Shown in pieces: positions 63,093-64,000 of a stretch of DNA of 64,000 bases (position 1 is the first letter of the stretch; each line of letters begins with the position of its first letter). This DNA comes from Lachnospiraceae bacterium. Its GTDB lineage: Bacteria; Bacillota; Clostridia; Lachnospirales; Lachnospiraceae. The DNA is taken from the NCBI GenBank assembly GCA_017392525.1, contig JAFOVD010000027.1, positions 62,001 to 126,000 on the forward strand, given 5' to 3'. A program made the position numbers and the translations under genes. The notes under the pieces were generated by a model. The model saw only the letters and a program-made list of their open reading frames with translations. It had not been told where the DNA came from and ran no database searches.

Positions 63093-64000
63093 CTTTGATG
63101 TAATGGATCTGAATGGTAGATTTTATCATCGTAAAGATAGAAAAAATGATTCAGAGGGAAGTTCGAAAACTAAATCAAAGTCAAAGAAGAAAAAAGGAAA
63201 GCGGTCAGATTCCGTTGAAAAAACGGCGAAAAAGTCAACAAATAGAGAGTTTGCGGTTATAACATATGGTTTTTTCGCTGCGTTTATCTGCCTTGCAGCT
63301 TATTTTTGTTATTTCCTCGCTTTTCAGAGTGAAGATTTTATAAACAGTTCTTATAACCCGCGAGTTGCTGCACTTTCTGATACTGTAATTCGAGGGGATA
63401 TAAAAACGAGTGATGGAGTTGTTGTGGCTACTTCCTCAGTAGATAGTCAGGGAAATGAGACCAGATCCTATCCTTACAATGAGCTATATGCTCATGCCAT
63501 TGGGTATAACTACAATGGTATGTCGGGGGTGGAATTGGATGCAAATTTTTATTTGCTTCGGTCACATGCCTTTATTTTAGAAAGGATTAAAAACTCGATT
63601 CAGGGAGAAAAAAATCAGGGAGATACTGTCGTTACGACAATAGATTCGTCACTTCAAAAGGCAGCATACAATGCAATGGGGGATTATGACGGAGCAGTAA
63701 TTGCTTTGGATCCTTCTACAGGTAAAATTCTTTGTATGGTTTCAAAACCGGATTTTGATCCGAATACGTTAGAGGCCAACTGGTCTGCCATTTCTAGTGA
63801 GGATGATGCAGTGCTGGTCAACCGTGCAACCCAGGGACTTTATCCTCCGGGTTCAACATTTAAGATTCTTACTGCACTTGAGTATTTACAGGAAGGAAAT
63901 TCAACAGACAATACGTTTCAATGTGATGGAGAATATTCTAATAACGGTTATACCATTCATTGTTATAAAGGTGAAAAACATGGAAATGAAACTTTTACAG
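63061..64000 (+). CDS. Class B penicillin-binding protein, 3' end outside window
   Basis: Transpeptidase partner of the SEDS protein; the gene is open to the end of the window (about 313 residues seen). A basic, low-complexity cytoplasmic tail (about 1-62) precedes one membrane helix (about 68-90). The PBP dimer-type region starts with SDTVIRGDIKTSDGVV. The active-site Ser is in PPGSTFKI near residue 266. KTG and SxN motifs would lie beyond the window. ATG 63061 follows GAGG at 9 nt and overlaps the SEDS gene by 32 nt. Confidence 0.9.
   Translation, partial: MRRKNEEEYDDFDVMDLNGRFYHRKDRKNDSEGSSKTKSKSKKKKGKRSDSVEKTAKKSTNREFAVITYGFFAAFICLAAYFCYFLAFQSEDFINSSYNPRVAALSDTVIRGDIKTSDGVVVATSSVDSQGNETRSYPYNELYAHAIGYNYNGMSGVELDANFYLLRSHAFILERIKNSIQGEKNQGDTVVTTIDSSLQKAAYNAMGDYDGAVIALDPSTGKILCMVSKPDFDPNTLEANWSAISSEDDAVLVNRATQGLYPPGSTFKILTALEYLQEGNSTDNTFQCDGEYSNNGYTIHCYKGEKHGNETFT

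Noticed and set aside
1..64000. Mobile elements, prophage, CRISPR arrays or defence islands
   Set aside because: No transposase, integrase, terminase, cas gene, direct-repeat array or compositional break was recognised anywhere in the window.

Overview
This window looks like a chromosomal core region of a low-GC Gram-positive anaerobe: phylum Bacillota, class Clostridia, most likely a Lachnospiraceae relative. Supporting points are the Gram-positive replicative polymerase PolC, an infC gene that starts with ATT behind an L20-type leader, the rimP-nusA-rnpM-ylxQ-infB-rbfA order, a complete Rnf complex, a biotin-dependent sodium-pump decarboxylase cluster, and intrinsic terminators with clear T-runs. 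I see no insertion sequence, prophage, CRISPR array or integration scar. Nearly all genes run on the + strand; only two, a YprB-like exonuclease and apbE, are on the - strand.

Layout. 0-13.6 kb: a membrane-anchored polysaccharide deacetylase and a bactofilin, then pyrH, frr, uppS, cdsA, dxr, rseP, ispG, polC and pheA (nucleotide, ribosome recycling, isoprenoid, phospholipid and replication functions). 13.6-17.3 kb: ppx and ppk1 for polyphosphate. 17.3-18.7 kb: L20-type leader, infC, rpmI, rplT. 18.8-20.1 kb: galE and a single tRNA-Glu(CUC). 20.1-28.3 kb: rimP, nusA, rnpM, ylxQ, infB, rbfA, nrnA, truB, ribF, preceded by a promoter and a leader terminator. 28.4-33.7 kb: an SH3/NlpC wall hydrolase, rpsO with an S15-like leader, pnp with a long leader hairpin, scpA and scpB. 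33.7-39 kb: a five-gene biotin-dependent carboxyl-transfer/sodium-pump operon that combines a 12S-type and a 5S-type carboxyltransferase. 39-44.7 kb: RpiR-type regulator, flavoprotein, cmk, ispH, rpsA (overlapping ispH) and a stand-alone cheR. 44.7-52.1 kb: YprB-like exonuclease, rnfCDGEAB and a convergent apbE. 52.2-57.4 kb: proB, DUF896, fthC, proA, miaB, a NusG-domain-II protein and a Gx transporter. 57.4-64 kb: ruvA, ruvB, zapA, U32 peptidase, a SEDS protein, and a class B penicillin-binding protein cut by the window end.

How the parts fit. The Rnf complex (ferredoxin to NAD+, ion pumping) and the biotin decarboxylase (decarboxylation-driven Na+ export) together suggest an ion-motive-force economy typical of fermenting Clostridia; ApbE would install the covalent FMN of RnfD and RnfG. 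Three ribosomal or translation operons (infC, rpsO, rimP-nusA) and pnp each have structured leaders, so this region is rich in post-initiation control. The most interesting signals are the pnp leader hairpin, the rimP-nusA leader terminator, the S15-like rpsO leader and the hybrid transcarboxylase/sodium-pump operon. All calls come from reading the sequence; no database search was run.
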